This document shows, piece after piece, positions 17,148-25,677 of a stretch of DNA of 64,000 nucleotides (positions are counted from its first letter, which is position 1; each line of letters begins with the position of its first letter). Under the pieces are notes generated by a model that saw nothing but the letters and a program-made list of their open reading frames with translations, was not told the origin of the DNA and did not search any database. The position numbers were made by a program, and so were the translations under genes. This stretch comes from Sulfuricurvum sp. (lineage in GTDB: Bacteria > Campylobacterota > Campylobacteria > Campylobacterales > Sulfurimonadaceae): assembly GCF_023229695.1 (NCBI RefSeq), contig NZ_JALNYS010000002.1, forward strand, positions 124,001-188,000. The letters are read 5' to 3'.

Positions 17148-17752
17148 CGCCCGGCTGTCGATTTAAACGTGTAGTAGGATGAATTTTTATAGTATTCTAT
17201 CGCTTCGGAAATATCGTATTTTCGGATAGCATTGCGATCGTATATCACTACGATATTCGATGCTGAGCATCCCTTCGCTTCTTTCATCTCTCCCGTAGCA
17301 TTGGTATCATGATTGGGAGCGGCAGATGAAATCGCCACAGCCGGTTCGTTGTGATTCACAACAACGGAAGCCGTGCCAAGGGGTGATACGTGATCTGCGG
17401 CAATGGACTCTTTTATCGCTTTGTGTGTCGAGGAATGTTCCTCCTTGGAGATCGCACCTGACACCTCTTTCCTCTCCATCGGACGGACAAAAGCGTCATG
17501 CACGACACTCTTTTTTACTTTTTTCGCATCCATTCCGGAACGATCTCGGGTTTCATAGCTTCCGACAAGGAGAACATGGCGTTCCCCCTCCTCCTTTTTG
17601 ATATACGGGATTCCCGTTTTTTTAACTTTTTTTTCAAATGCGGGGGTGATTGAGCTCTCTTTGATCGCACTAATGACTTGAATCGTATACTCCTGCGCGT
17701 TCAAAGTCATACCGGCAACACCACAGACAAATATTAGGGCTAATTTTTTCAT
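17144..17752 (-). CDS. Secreted SPOR-like protein
   Basis: The 202-residue protein has a signal peptide (MKKLALIFVCGVAGMTLNA) and then a region like a SPOR repeat (YTIQVISAIKESS...HVLLVGSYETRD, residues 22-70), which would bind denuded peptidoglycan. The rest is low in motifs and contains Cys in KGCSAS near residue 163. The function beyond envelope association is unknown. A truncated mobile repeat lies just upstream. Confidence 0.55.
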   Translation of the reverse strand: MKKLALIFVCGVAGMTLNAQEYTIQVISAIKESSITPAFEKKVKKTGIPYIKKEEGERHVLLVGSYETRDRSGMDAKKVKKSVVHDAFVRPMERKEVSGAISKEEHSSTHKAIKESIAADHVSPLGTASVVVNHNEPAVAISSAAPNHDTNATGEMKEAKGCSASNIVVIYDRNAIRKYDISEAIEYYKNSSYYTFKSTAGR

Positions 17753-17796
17753 AGTATCTATATCGACCCGATAATGAAAAAACTGTAACCAGACTC

Positions 17797-17890
17797 ATGT
17801 CCCTACAACCCCCTAAAGCTACCCGCATCTTTCGGATGCGGGAGATTACTGATCTATGTCGCCCCTTTTGAAAAAAGTGCGTAACATCAG
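17797..17890 (+). mobile_element. Hairpin MITE copy 3, left-truncated
   Basis: This remnant starts in hairpin 2 (ATGTCCCTACAACCCCC), keeps hairpin 3 (CCCGCATC/GATGCGGG) and ends GTGCGTAACATCAG. The left third is missing or reduced to CTGTAACC at 17783. No target repeat is visible. Unlike the other copies it sits upstream of genes, between the SPOR-like gene and the tRNA-Ala promoter. Confidence 0.7.
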
Positions 17891-17914
17891 TTAGAATTAT
17901 CATTTTGCCCTTCT

Positions 17915-17945
17915 CATCAAAATTTAAGAACATAAAGCGTATAAT
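17915..17945 (+). promoter_or_regulatory. Likely promoter of tRNA-Ala
   Basis: A perfect -10 TATAAT (17940-17945) lies 26 nt before the mature tRNA, with a TTGCCC -35-like hexamer at 17915-17920 (19-bp spacing). Confidence 0.45.
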
Positions 17946-17971
17946 TTCATCCTTTCCAAAAGATCTCTTTT

Positions 17972-18047
17972 GGGGCATTAGCTCAGCTGGGAGAGCGCGT
18001 CGCTGGCAGCGACGAGGTCAGCGGTTCGATCCCGCTATGCTCCACCA
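17972..18047 (+). tRNA. tRNA-Ala (GGC anticodon)
   Basis: The 76-nt cloverleaf has acceptor stem GGGGCAT/ATGCTCC (with a G-T pair), D arm GCTC...GAGC, anticodon arm CGTCG-CTGGCAG-CGACG with anticodon GGC, T arm AGCGG-TTCGATC-CCGCT, discriminator A and an encoded CCA end. It reads GCC codons for alanine (and possibly GCU). Confidence 0.95.
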
Positions 18048-18140
18048 TTCCATCCTTTTCTTCGTAACCTATTTGTTTACCGATTTTCCTTTTTTTTCGT
18101 TACAATAGCACCCTTATTACCGCTATCAGAAGGAACCCTT

Positions 18141-18662
18141 ATGCTTAAACATTTACCCCTGATTTTACTAACCGCTACTACCCTTACCTTCGCAGCTCCT
18201 GTGACGTTAGCAACCATCAACGGAAAAGCGATTACACTCAATGATGCCAATGCTTTTATGTCCAAAGCCATCCCGGGTACCAGCTTTGAGAAGCTGGATG
18301 CCAAAACCAAACGCCAGGTTGTTGACCAATTGATCAATCAAAGCCTTATTAAGGATCTCGTACTCAAAAGCGGCATTGAGAATACCCCTCAGTTCAAGTT
18401 GTCCTACAGCGCTCTCAAAGATGATCTTGCCGTCGATATGTGGATGAAACAACAGCTCTCCAAAATTACCGTTAATGAAAAAGAGGCCAAATCCTTTTAC
18501 GATTCCAACGGGGAGAAGATGAAACAGGGGGATAAAAAGCTCACCTTTGACCAAGTAAAAGGGGAAATTATGCAGTTTATTAAAATGGAAAAATTCAAAG
18601 CACAAATGGGTAAAACGACCGAAACATTGCGTGCAAACTCAAAAGTTGAAGTTAAACTCTAA
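18141..18662 (+). CDS. SurA N-domain-like periplasmic chaperone
   Basis: The 173-residue protein has a signal peptide (ending TFAAP) and a SurA-type N-terminal domain (ATINGKAITLNDANAF, then a helical core with VVDQLINQSLIKDLVL at about residue 63). No parvulin prolyl-isomerase domain is present, so it is a short chaperone-like form of the family. Clients are unknown. It lies 3 bp before the TonB-like gene and is probably cotranscribed with it. Confidence 0.7.
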   Translation: MLKHLPLILLTATTLTFAAPVTLATINGKAITLNDANAFMSKAIPGTSFEKLDAKTKRQVVDQLINQSLIKDLVLKSGIENTPQFKLSYSALKDDLAVDMWMKQQLSKITVNEKEAKSFYDSNGEKMKQGDKKLTFDQVKGEIMQFIKMEKFKAQMGKTTETLRANSKVEVKL

Positions 18663-18665
18663 TCC

Positions 18666-19391
18666 TTGTACCGCCGACGCGTGAATTCACTCAGACCACT
18701 TCTCCTATCGGTTAGCGCACATACTTTTATTGTGGTAGCGGGATGGGCGGCCTTTACAGTTCTGAAGGAGATTCCAAAAAAAGAGAATCCGTTCCGAATC
18801 TCGCTTCAAATTCAATCCGCACCCTCAGTGCAGCACCAAAAGATCGCTCTGCCTATGGAACAACACATCGTACAAGCACCGATCGTGACCAAAACTCCTG
18901 AACCGGATATTCGACCCCAAAAACAAAAAAGCAGTGAAACACTCTCCCGCCCTGCCGAAATGGAATCAGATCCTGCCATAAAACCGAGTTTGCCCCTAAC
19001 CCCGATTGCCCCGGTCCATACAGAACCGGTAGCGCTGAAAGCGGCTCCACCCGAACCGCTCATCGCAAAAGCTCCGCCACCGCCTCCTCCCCCAACACCC
19101 AATATCCAAACGCTCTACGAAGAAGAGAATCTGGGGCCTATCCGAGCCCTTCTTGCAGAACGTCTGAAATATCCTAAAAATGCTTTGCGCCTTAAACAGC
19201 AAGGGATTAGCATTATGGCCTTTACCCTCTCCCCTTCGGGGGATATCAGTGCCGTAACCCTCGTTAAAAGTTCTGATTTCGAACTCCTCGACGATGCAGC
19301 ACGCACCCTCATCGAAACAACGGCACAGATGTTTCCAAAACCCTCCAAAAGTGTACGGATTACGATTCCGATAGAGTATAAAATCCGTTAA
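18666..19391 (+). CDS. tonB: Energy transducer TonB
   Basis: The 241-residue protein has a single N-terminal membrane helix with the TonB S-x3-H motif (Ser15...His19). A long Pro-rich periplasmic spacer follows (about residues 50-150, including PPPPPPPTP), then a C-terminal TonB fold (LKYPKNALRLKQQGISIMAF...). It couples proton-motive force to outer-membrane receptors. The start is TTG; a GTG at 18681 is possible, but the TTG gives the E. coli-like helix position. Neither has a strong ribosome site. No exbB/exbD is nearby; a TonB-dependent receptor lies at 33694. Confidence 0.82.
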   Translation: MYRRRVNSLRPLLLSVSAHTFIVVAGWAAFTVLKEIPKKENPFRISLQIQSAPSVQHQKIALPMEQHIVQAPIVTKTPEPDIRPQKQKSSETLSRPAEMESDPAIKPSLPLTPIAPVHTEPVALKAAPPEPLIAKAPPPPPPPTPNIQTLYEEENLGPIRALLAERLKYPKNALRLKQQGISIMAFTLSPSGDISAVTLVKSSDFELLDDAARTLIETTAQMFPKPSKSVRITIPIEYKIR

Positions 19392-19392
19392 A

Positions 19393-19809
19393 TTATTTTC
19401 TCCGAATCCTCAACCCCTGTGCAAGGGAGCGCTCAATCTCGTTGATGTACTTAGGATTTGCCGTTCGAAGCCCTTTTTCAAAACGCAGTACCATTTTTGC
19501 ATCGGTATTGGGATGGAGACACAGCATCTCGATCAGCAATTCATAAATACGCAGAGGATGTCCCCCCTCCCCGATCATGCCGTAACGTTCCAGAATCATA
19601 TCCACGGCCATGTTGAGTTCCTCTTTGGTGGAAGAGGGACTTTTAATCATCGACTGAAAGCTCTCAAAGGTAACCGCCGGGGGATCGGGTGAAACCATGA
19701 CGGGCTGTCTGGAGACGGTTTTAGAATGGAAAATCCAAACGTAGAGAAAAACCAGAAGGATTAATAAAAAAAGGAGTCCCACCATTGTGAGGATCAACGT
19801 TATCGGCAT
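19393..19809 (-). CDS. Single-pass membrane protein of unknown function
   Basis: The 138-residue protein starts with one membrane helix (residues 4-27, Leu-rich). A short Pro-rich linker and a soluble alpha-helical domain follow, with LNMAVDMILERYG and EMLCLHPNTDAKMVLRFEKGL. I recognise no family with confidence. It converges on tonB with 1 bp between stop codons. Confidence 0.55.
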   Translation of the reverse strand: MPITLILTMVGLLFLLILLVFLYVWIFHSKTVSRQPVMVSPDPPAVTFESFQSMIKSPSSTKEELNMAVDMILERYGMIGEGGHPLRIYELLIEMLCLHPNTDAKMVLRFEKGLRTANPKYINEIERSLAQGLRIRRK

Positions 19810-19862
19810 GATGTTTCCGGTATGATTTTAACGATTGTAGCAAAAATTGGATGAAGAGATAC

Positions 19863-19879
19863 TCCCGCGTCGTGCGGGA
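19863..19879 (-). terminator. Hairpin behind the porin gene
   Basis: A perfect 6-bp stem TCCCGC/GCGGGA with a 5-nt loop lies about 30 bp after the porin stop on the minus strand. The T-run is weak. Confidence 0.35.
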
Positions 19880-19909
19880 ATACAAAGGAGTGTATAAATA
19901 TTTAAAAAA

Positions 19910-21220
19910 TTACCATTTAACTTCGGTCGTCATCATGTAAACTTTTTTGGATTGACCATCATCAATTCCGGCAGAGTTGTTCTCGTTGATGAATTTTCCT
20001 GAACCGATAAAGCTCACGTTTTTATTCATTTTATACGCTAGAGCAACGATTTTTTTAGTACCTTCGTACGTGATCTTTGTTACGGTTGATGATTCAGACT
20101 CTTTTTTATAATCATCGTAACGTCCGATGATCGTCCAATCTGTCATAGGGCGGATTTCAGCATTGACGGACCAACCTGTATATTTTGAATCGCTCGCTGA
20201 TGCCAAAACGACGTCATCCGTTGCTTTGAAATATTGTGCCGCAATCAAGAACTCCGGTTGATTATACACCCCGTGGATACCGTAAAAAGAGCGATCGTAT
20301 TCTTTTGCATCACCGATCGTCGCATTGTCATCTTTATGGTTTTTAGAGATCAAACCGTACGTTGAAAGGTTAGCATAGGTGTCTTTTGTACGATCGTTTT
20401 TGCCCAATTTTGTCCCGCTTCCAAGGAGGTGAGCCGTCAAACGCCACTCAAGTGACAAATCTTTGCTGTTTTGCTGATTTTTTGCCACTTTATCTGCATG
20501 GTACCCTTCACCGTTGAACATACCGATTTCAGAACTGAACATATCAGTTTTAGTTTTTAGGTTGAACCCGAGGTCAGCCGAGTTGACAAGGTCAACACCT
20601 GCTTCGGTAGTCGTCCCTTTTTCCTCAAGAAAAACTTTATTGAACGAACGGTAGTGCCATGAGTTGTGCTCCTCATAATCGATCCACGGACGGTGGGCGA
20701 TACCGATCTCTACGCCGGTATACGGAAGGACATCATCCAAATAAAGGTAGGCGTATTTTGCAAACATGTTGGCATACGTCGTTGATGTTGAACCCAACTC
20801 TTTTGTTGTGTCCATGGTGACACGGAAATAGTCTTTGTCGTTGAAATACGCTTTTACCTGCACATAGTTACGGCGAAGTTCAAATCCGGTTGATGTATCA
20901 CCCGTCGCACTTGTTGTCTCCGGCGTAGCCGATGTCAAGCCGAAGTAATGGGTTCCGCTAAACTCGATGGTTTTCGCTTTTGACTTTACTTTTGTGTATT
21001 TTTTTTGCCCGTCTAGGTACTCTGCAAATTTTGATTCTTGATCGCGATCCGCCATGTCCACTGTTTTTGCGTCTACGAAATCACCCATCTCGATGCGGTT
21101 TTCGCCCGGTGCCGTAAATACTTGACCTGTTTTCGGATCACTGTAAAGTGTCATACTGTCTGCATAGACAACTCCGCTCACCATCGCCGCAGCAAGGGCG
21201 GATAATGCTACTTTTTTCAT
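19910..21220 (-). CDS. Outer-membrane porin, probably phosphate-regulated
   Basis: I chose the ATG at 21220 (AGGAG 8 nt upstream; a GTG 9 bp earlier is in frame), giving 436 residues. A signal peptide ends at VYADS and a long beta-strand-rich body ends VKW, so it is an outer-membrane channel. Its place beside pstS and two overlapping Pho-type boxes before its -10 suggest it admits phosphate or another anion under phosphate starvation, as OprP does. That substrate is inference; I see no assignable selectivity motif. Confidence 0.7.
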   Translation of the reverse strand: MKKVALSALAAAMVSGVVYADSMTLYSDPKTGQVFTAPGENRIEMGDFVDAKTVDMADRDQESKFAEYLDGQKKYTKVKSKAKTIEFSGTHYFGLTSATPETTSATGDTSTGFELRRNYVQVKAYFNDKDYFRVTMDTTKELGSTSTTYANMFAKYAYLYLDDVLPYTGVEIGIAHRPWIDYEEHNSWHYRSFNKVFLEEKGTTTEAGVDLVNSADLGFNLKTKTDMFSSEIGMFNGEGYHADKVAKNQQNSKDLSLEWRLTAHLLGSGTKLGKNDRTKDTYANLSTYGLISKNHKDDNATIGDAKEYDRSFYGIHGVYNQPEFLIAAQYFKATDDVVLASASDSKYTGWSVNAEIRPMTDWTIIGRYDDYKKESESSTVTKITYEGTKKIVALAYKMNKNVSFIGSGKFINENNSAGIDDGQSKKVYMMTTEVKW

Positions 21221-21249
21221 ATAATGCACTCCTGTAATGTAATGGCGGT

Positions 21250-21298
21250 ATTGTAGAAAAACTAGGTTACGATGTTGTTACATTACAGAATGATTACA
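21250..21298 (-). promoter_or_regulatory. Pho-type promoter of the porin gene (two overlapping boxes)
   Basis: Read on the minus strand: TGTAATC-ATTC-TGTAATG (distal pair, 21281-21298), then TGTAACA-ACAT-CGTAACC (proximal pair, 21265-21282), then 9 bp and -10 TACAAT (21250-21255). Both pairs have 11-bp phasing. The geometry matches the pstS, phoU and pstC promoters. Confidence 0.6.
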
Positions 21299-21413
21299 AT
21301 AAGAAAAAAGAATATAAATATGTGATAGGAAATGTTCCGAAAAGCCGTGCACAAAGTGTACACGGGCTACAAAAACTTAAAGTTGACGAAAAGAGAAAAA
21401 AGAAAAGGAGAGA

Positions 21414-21429
21414 ACGCCCCGAAGGGCGT
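21414..21429 (-). terminator. Rho-independent terminator of pstS, displaced by a mobile repeat
   Basis: On the minus strand this is ACGCCC-TTCG-GGGCGT followed by a pyrimidine-rich tract with several T-runs: a typical UUCG-loop terminator. It now lies about 155 bp behind the pstS stop because MITE copy 4 sits between them. The rest of the 21221-21584 gap holds the porin promoter, an imperfect GTGCAC...GTGTAC hairpin near 21343-21368 and the MITE. Confidence 0.65.
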
Positions 21430-21443
21430 AGGGTCGTTACTTT

Positions 21444-21583
21444 CTGATGTTACGCACTTTCCGGGCAAAGCCCGTAAAGTGGCAGGGACTAAAGTCCCTA
21501 CAACCCCCTAAAGCTTCCCGTATCTATCGGATACGGGAGATTACTAACCTTTTCGCACTTGTTTAAACAAGGTGCGTAAGGTC
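21444..21583 (+). mobile_element. Hairpin MITE copy 4, on the pstS stop codon
   Basis: This 140-bp copy starts CTGATGTTACGCAC and ends GGTGCGTAAGGTC (the usual final AG is absent). Hairpins are CACTTTCCGGGC/GCCCGTAAAGTG, AGGGACT/AGTCCCT and CCCGTATC/GATACGGG. The direct repeat GTTACTTT flanks it (21436-21443 and 21584-21591), extendable to GTCGTTACTTT if the element end is read differently. The right repeat contains the pstS stop codon on the minus strand. Confidence 0.83.
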
Positions 21584-21584
21584 G

Positions 21585-22580
21585 TTACTTTGTTTCTGCC
21601 CAGTATTGGCGGACAAGATTGGTTGTTTCCGTCGGCAATGGGATGTAGCCGAGTTTTTCAGCCGCCTGATCCCCGTTACGGAATGAGTAATCGTAGAATT
21701 TAATAACTTGTTCATTCACTTCCGCTTTTTCACGCGGCATCAAGATAAAGGTTGCCGCTACGATCGGATACGATGCGTCCTGCAAAACAAGGGAGCTGTA
21801 GAAATGGTCTTTTTTAGACCATTTTGCCTGCTTAACCGCTGCTTGGAAATTATCTTTGCGCGCCGTTACCCATTTGCCTTCAGCCGTTTGAAGCGTCGCA
21901 GCCGAAAGATTGTTTTTCTCTTTATAAGCATTTTCAATGTAGCCGATAGAGTACGGAGTTTGTTTGATAAGGTTGGTTACCCCCTCATTCCCTTTTCCGC
22001 CGATACCGGTTGCCCAGCCGATCGCTTTACCCACACCGAACTTGCTTTTCCACATTTTTGAACTTTCGCTCAAATAATCGGTAAATACGTACGTTGTACC
22101 TGATCCGTCCGAACGATGCGCTACAACGATTTTTTCCGCAGGAAGTTTAACCCCTGCATTATCCGCAGCGATTGCAGGATCGTTCCACATGGTAATCTTA
22201 CCGGCGAAGATATCGGCAACAACACTGTTTTTAAGCTTAAGATGCTCATCCGCTACACCCGGGATATTAAATGCTACGACGATTGAACCGATAACCGCAG
22301 GGAACTGTAACAATTTTGCCGCATCCAACTCTTTTGGCGTCATCGGTGCATCCGTCGCACCGAAATCAACGATACGCTCAGAAATTTGCTTGATACCGCC
22401 GCCTGAACCGATTGCTTGGTAGTTGACACGGGTTTTGGTCGCTTTTTGGTAGTTATACGCCCAATCATAATAACACGGAGCCGGGAAAGTCGCCCCCGCA
22501 CCACTGATTTTGTCGGCAGCGATCATTGACGTGGCTGCAATAGCCGCGATCACTAAACCTTTTGTTACTTTCGTTAGCAT
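21585..22580 (-). CDS. pstS: Phosphate ABC transporter substrate-binding protein
   Basis: The 331-residue periplasmic protein has a signal peptide (ending MIAAD), then the PstS phosphate-site pattern: GAGATFPAP, YQAIGSGGGIKQ, DFGATDAPM and HRSDGSGTTYVFTDYL at about residue 155. It captures phosphate for PstCAB. It is not next to pstC; it is divergent from phoU, with the membrane and ATPase genes 4.6 kb away. Its promoter carries a Pho-type box. A mobile repeat lies on its stop codon. Confidence 0.93.
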   Translation of the reverse strand: MLTKVTKGLVIAAIAATSMIAADKISGAGATFPAPCYYDWAYNYQKATKTRVNYQAIGSGGGIKQISERIVDFGATDAPMTPKELDAAKLLQFPAVIGSIVVAFNIPGVADEHLKLKNSVVADIFAGKITMWNDPAIAADNAGVKLPAEKIVVAHRSDGSGTTYVFTDYLSESSKMWKSKFGVGKAIGWATGIGGKGNEGVTNLIKQTPYSIGYIENAYKEKNNLSAATLQTAEGKWVTARKDNFQAAVKQAKWSKKDHFYSSLVLQDASYPIVAATFILMPREKAEVNEQVIKFYDYSFRNGDQAAEKLGYIPLPTETTNLVRQYWAETK

Positions 22581-22607
22581 GGATTGTCCTTGGTATTTGA
22601 TGGTGAC

Positions 22608-22640
22608 ATTGTAAAATGGTAGTGTAACGAAAAGATTACA
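22608..22640 (-). promoter_or_regulatory. pstS: Pho-type promoter of pstS
   Basis: On the minus strand, TGTAATC-TTTT-CGTTACA (22623-22640) is followed after 9 bp by -10 TACAAT (22608-22613). The two half-sites are 11 bp apart, as expected for a tandem PhoB-family site replacing the -35. Confidence 0.65.
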
Positions 22641-22656
22641 AGAAAAAAGGGTGATT

Positions 22657-22689
22657 TGTAATCACACTGTTATACAAAGTCGTTATAAT
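22657..22689 (+). promoter_or_regulatory. phoU: Pho-type promoter of phoU-phoB-phoR-cca
   Basis: TGTAATC-ACAC-TGTTATA (22657-22674) is followed after 9 bp by a perfect -10 TATAAT (22684-22689). It shares the divergent gap with the pstS box; the two sites are 16 bp apart on opposite strands. Confidence 0.65.
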
Positions 22690-22717
22690 CGCGTACTATT
22701 TATTTAAAAGGCTCCTC

Positions 22718-23389
22718 ATGCTACCACGCTATGAAAATAAGCTTAGCGAGATCCGCTCAATGATCTCCACATTGCTATTACAAATTATTCACTCCAGTGA
22801 AGAGACATTGCTTGCGTTTGAAAATAACCAAAATGAACTCTACGAAACCGCACGCAACTATCTCAAAAGTCTCCAAAGTGACGCCAATAAAATTGATAAC
22901 GAAATTATCAAGACCTTTGCCCTCTTCGGACCGGAAGCGGATGAGCTTCGTCTCCTTGTTTCCTATTTAAAAATGACCAACGAACTTGACCGTATCGGTG
23001 ACGGGATGCGTAAATATTCCAAACGTCTTGAAGAACACCTGAACGGCGGAATCGATCTTTCTATTCTCACAAGCACCATTATTCAATTGCATAAAACCAC
23101 GATCAATGCGTTACACTATATTCACCAATGTCTTGAAATCAAAGAGGGGTGTGATGCGGAAGAACTTTACCGTAAAGTCATGGTTGAAGAGTCTAAAAAC
23201 GACGACCTTTTCTCTATTATGGAAAAAGAGCTTCTCACCCTTGTCATCAGTTCCGGTGAACTCTCCGTAGAATATGTCAAGGTTTTGGGAACACTCCGTA
23301 AATTGGAGCGTTCCGGCGACCGAGCCGTCAATATTGCCGCCCTTTTGCTGTATGCGCAAAAAGGGGGGGAGATGCAGATTTATAACTGA
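22718..23389 (+). CDS. phoU: PhoU-family phosphate signalling protein
   Basis: The 223-residue all-helical protein has two PhoU-type repeats with acidic metal-site motifs (ELDRIGDGMRK at about residue 90 and KLERSGDRAVNIA near residue 197). PhoU links Pst transporter state to the PhoR kinase. AAGG precedes the ATG. It leads the run phoU - phoB - phoR - cca. Its TGA stop is formed by the CTGA end of MITE copy 5 (codons AAC-TGA), so the original 3' end was probably altered. Confidence 0.88.
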   Translation: MLPRYENKLSEIRSMISTLLLQIIHSSEETLLAFENNQNELYETARNYLKSLQSDANKIDNEIIKTFALFGPEADELRLLVSYLKMTNELDRIGDGMRKYSKRLEEHLNGGIDLSILTSTIIQLHKTTINALHYIHQCLEIKEGCDAEELYRKVMVEESKNDDLFSIMEKELLTLVISSGELSVEYVKVLGTLRKLERSGDRAVNIAALLLYAQKGGEMQIYN

Positions 23390-23532
23390 TGTTACGCACT
23401 TTTCGGGCGAAGCCCGGAAAGTGGCAGGGACTAAAGTCCCTACAACCCCCAAAACAAGCGAAGCGCTCCCGAAGGGATGTTTCCTGAAACGCTTCCCGCA
23501 TCTTTCGGATGCGGGAGATTAACTCTCCTTCT
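23386..23532 (+). mobile_element. Hairpin MITE copy 5, forms the phoU stop codon
   Basis: It starts CTGATGTTACGCAC and has hairpin arms CACTTTTCGGGC/GCCCGGAAAGTG, AGGGACT/AGTCCCT and CCCGCATC/GATGCGGG. An extra stretch of about 36 bp (roughly 23451-23489) separates hairpins 2 and 3 and contains its own AAGCG...CGCTT pairing. The right end is degenerate, so the end coordinate is approximate and no target repeat is seen. It lies inside the phoU-phoB gap, where its hairpins may reduce read-through. Confidence 0.75.
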
Positions 23533-23599
23533 TGCCTCTTTGGGGCAGAGAAGTGTCAATACACTGAGTTTTACAGAAAATTTTTAAAAGGGATCGGCA

Positions 23600-24274
23600 G
23601 TGGATGGGTTGATACTGATCGTCGAAGATGAACAGGACATTTTGGAGTTAATGGAATACCATCTTGCCAAAGAGGGATTTGAAACCATCGGTTTTCTCAA
23701 TACGAAACATGTTCTCGATGCCCTCGAAGAGGAGAGTATCGATCTCATTTTGATGGATCGAAATTTACCCGGGGCAGAGGGGAGTGAATTTGTCGAATCG
23801 CTCCGCAAACGGGGCATTCACACCCCCGTCATCTTTGTCAGTGCCAAACAAAAAGATCAGGAGATAGAACAGGGGTTTGAACGGGGAGGTGATGATTACC
23901 TTACCAAACCGTTCAGCATGAAAGAGCTTATTCTGCGGGTCCGTGCCATTTTACGCCGTACCAAAAAATTCTCCTCTCAGGGCGCTCTTTTTTACCGTGA
24001 CATTACTCTCAATCTCGCATCGCGTACCGTCATGATTGAATCCAAAGAGGTAGAGCTGACCAAGCTTGAATTTGACCTCCTGCATACCCTTATCACCAAT
24101 CAAAACGTCGTCCTTGACCGTGATTTTCTCCTCGAAAACGTATGGGGCGGCGACGATGTCTATCAAGACCGTACCGTTAACGTCGCCATTAACCGCCTTA
24201 AAGAGAAAATTGACCCCACGAAAAATAAAGAGTATATTAAAACGGTTCGGGGAGTCGGATACACGCTGTGCTAA
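23600..24274 (+). CDS. phoB: PhoB-like response regulator
   Basis: The 224-residue OmpR/PhoB-class regulator has a receiver domain with phosphoacceptor Asp53 (LILMDRNLP), an acidic pocket near Glu9/Asp10, and KPF at about residue 103. A winged-helix DNA-binding domain follows (LTKLEFDLLHTLI...YIKTVRGVGYTL). The start is GTG with AAAGGG 7 nt upstream. It is the likely binder of the YGTWAY-N5-YGTWAY boxes. Its end overlaps phoR by 7 bp. Confidence 0.9.
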   Translation: MDGLILIVEDEQDILELMEYHLAKEGFETIGFLNTKHVLDALEEESIDLILMDRNLPGAEGSEFVESLRKRGIHTPVIFVSAKQKDQEIEQGFERGGDDYLTKPFSMKELILRVRAILRRTKKFSSQGALFYRDITLNLASRTVMIESKEVELTKLEFDLLHTLITNQNVVLDRDFLLENVWGGDDVYQDRTVNVAINRLKEKIDPTKNKEYIKTVRGVGYTLC

Positions 24275-25677
24275 GAATTCACCAACTCTTTTTTCTCAAT
24301 GTTCTGGGACTTTTTACCTTTGCCCTCCTCATCGCTTCGGTGATCACCTTTTTAACCCTTAAATCAATGTTGATTAAAGACGGCGAAACCTCTTTGATAC
24401 GATGCATCAGCCTTATTGAACCGCAGCTGATCGGCACTAAAGATCTTGACCTTTTTGCCGCCCAAACCGCCAAAAAAACCGGCTATCGGGTCACCGTTAT
24501 AGACGAAAACGGCGTTGTGATCGCCGAGACCAATGCCAATAAAAAAACGATGGAAAACCACTCCGGACGTATCGAGGTGATGCACTCCATGACGCAGCCC
24601 TACGGTGTTGCTATCCGCTATTCCAATACCCTTAAAACCGATCTTATTTACGTCGCCCGAAAAGTTTCGACACCGCAGAGAACCCTCTATTTTCGACTTG
24701 CCATGTCTCTTCAGGGGGTAATGGACCATTTTTACGCCTTATGGCTCAAGCTTTTCGCCGCATTTGCGATTATCATGGTCATTTCTCTTGTGATTGCTTA
24801 CAACATCTCTAAAAAAGCACGCCACGATATTGCCCAAATCACCCACTATCTGGATCAGATTTCCGCTAAAAATTACAAAGCGATCCTTAAACCCGAATAT
24901 TTCAGAGAATTTTTACAAATCTCGATCCTGCTGAAAAATCTGGTCAAAAAACTTCATAACCGAGACAAACAAAAACGGAAACATACCGCCAAACTCCGGC
25001 TGATCAACAAACAGCAAAACGATATCCTCTCAGCCATCAGCCACGAGTTTAAAAATCCGATTGCCGCCATCATGGGGTATGCCGAAACGCTCCACGACGA
25101 TCTTTCCCTTGATCCGAAAATTCGGGAGAGGTTCCTCTCCAAGATCCTCTCCAATACCCAAAAAATCACCCTGATGCTCGATCGGCTTGCCCTCTCCGTT
25201 AAGCTTGAAAACAACGATCTCAGCATTAAACCCATCCATTTTGACCTCGCCGAAGTGTGCGCCGAAACCGTTTCGATACTTCAGGCAAAATATCCCCATC
25301 GGCGTATCCTCTACAGCGGCATCTCCAAAAAAGTCTTTGCCGATAAAACGATGCTTGATCTTGTGATCGTCAATCTCGTTGACAATGCCCTTAAATACTC
25401 GGAAGAGGAGGTGAGCATTATCCTCACCGAAGATTCTCTCAGCGTTCGTGACAAAGGGATTGGAATTGCCCCCACCGAATTGGATAAAATTACCTCCAAA
25501 TTTTACCGCGTACAGAAAAACCGATGGGACAATTCGATGGGACTGGGACTCTCTATCGTCAGCTATATTCTAAAACTGCACCATACGACACTCAACATAG
25601 AGAGTACTCTGGGGATAGGCTCAACATTCAGCCTTAAGCTCGATGCACTTCTCCCCAAACCCTCTTCGAAAAAATGA
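24268..25677 (+). CDS. phoR: PhoR-like sensor histidine kinase
   Basis: The 469-residue kinase has membrane helices at about residues 6-33 and 160-180 enclosing a short periplasmic loop. A HAMP-like linker, the H-box ISHEFKNPIAA near residue 251, the N-box NLVDNALKY, and the G-boxes DKGIGIAP and MGLGLSIV follow. It should phosphorylate the upstream PhoB. The start is GTG inside the end of phoB, so translation is coupled. Its end overlaps cca by 4 bp (ATGA). Confidence 0.87.
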   Translation: MLRIHQLFFLNVLGLFTFALLIASVITFLTLKSMLIKDGETSLIRCISLIEPQLIGTKDLDLFAAQTAKKTGYRVTVIDENGVVIAETNANKKTMENHSGRIEVMHSMTQPYGVAIRYSNTLKTDLIYVARKVSTPQRTLYFRLAMSLQGVMDHFYALWLKLFAAFAIIMVISLVIAYNISKKARHDIAQITHYLDQISAKNYKAILKPEYFREFLQISILLKNLVKKLHNRDKQKRKHTAKLRLINKQQNDILSAISHEFKNPIAAIMGYAETLHDDLSLDPKIRERFLSKILSNTQKITLMLDRLALSVKLENNDLSIKPIHFDLAEVCAETVSILQAKYPHRRILYSGISKKVFADKTMLDLVIVNLVDNALKYSEEEVSIILTEDSLSVRDKGIGIAPTELDKITSKFYRVQKNRWDNSMGLGLSIVSYILKLHHTTLNIESTLGIGSTFSLKLDALLPKPSSKK

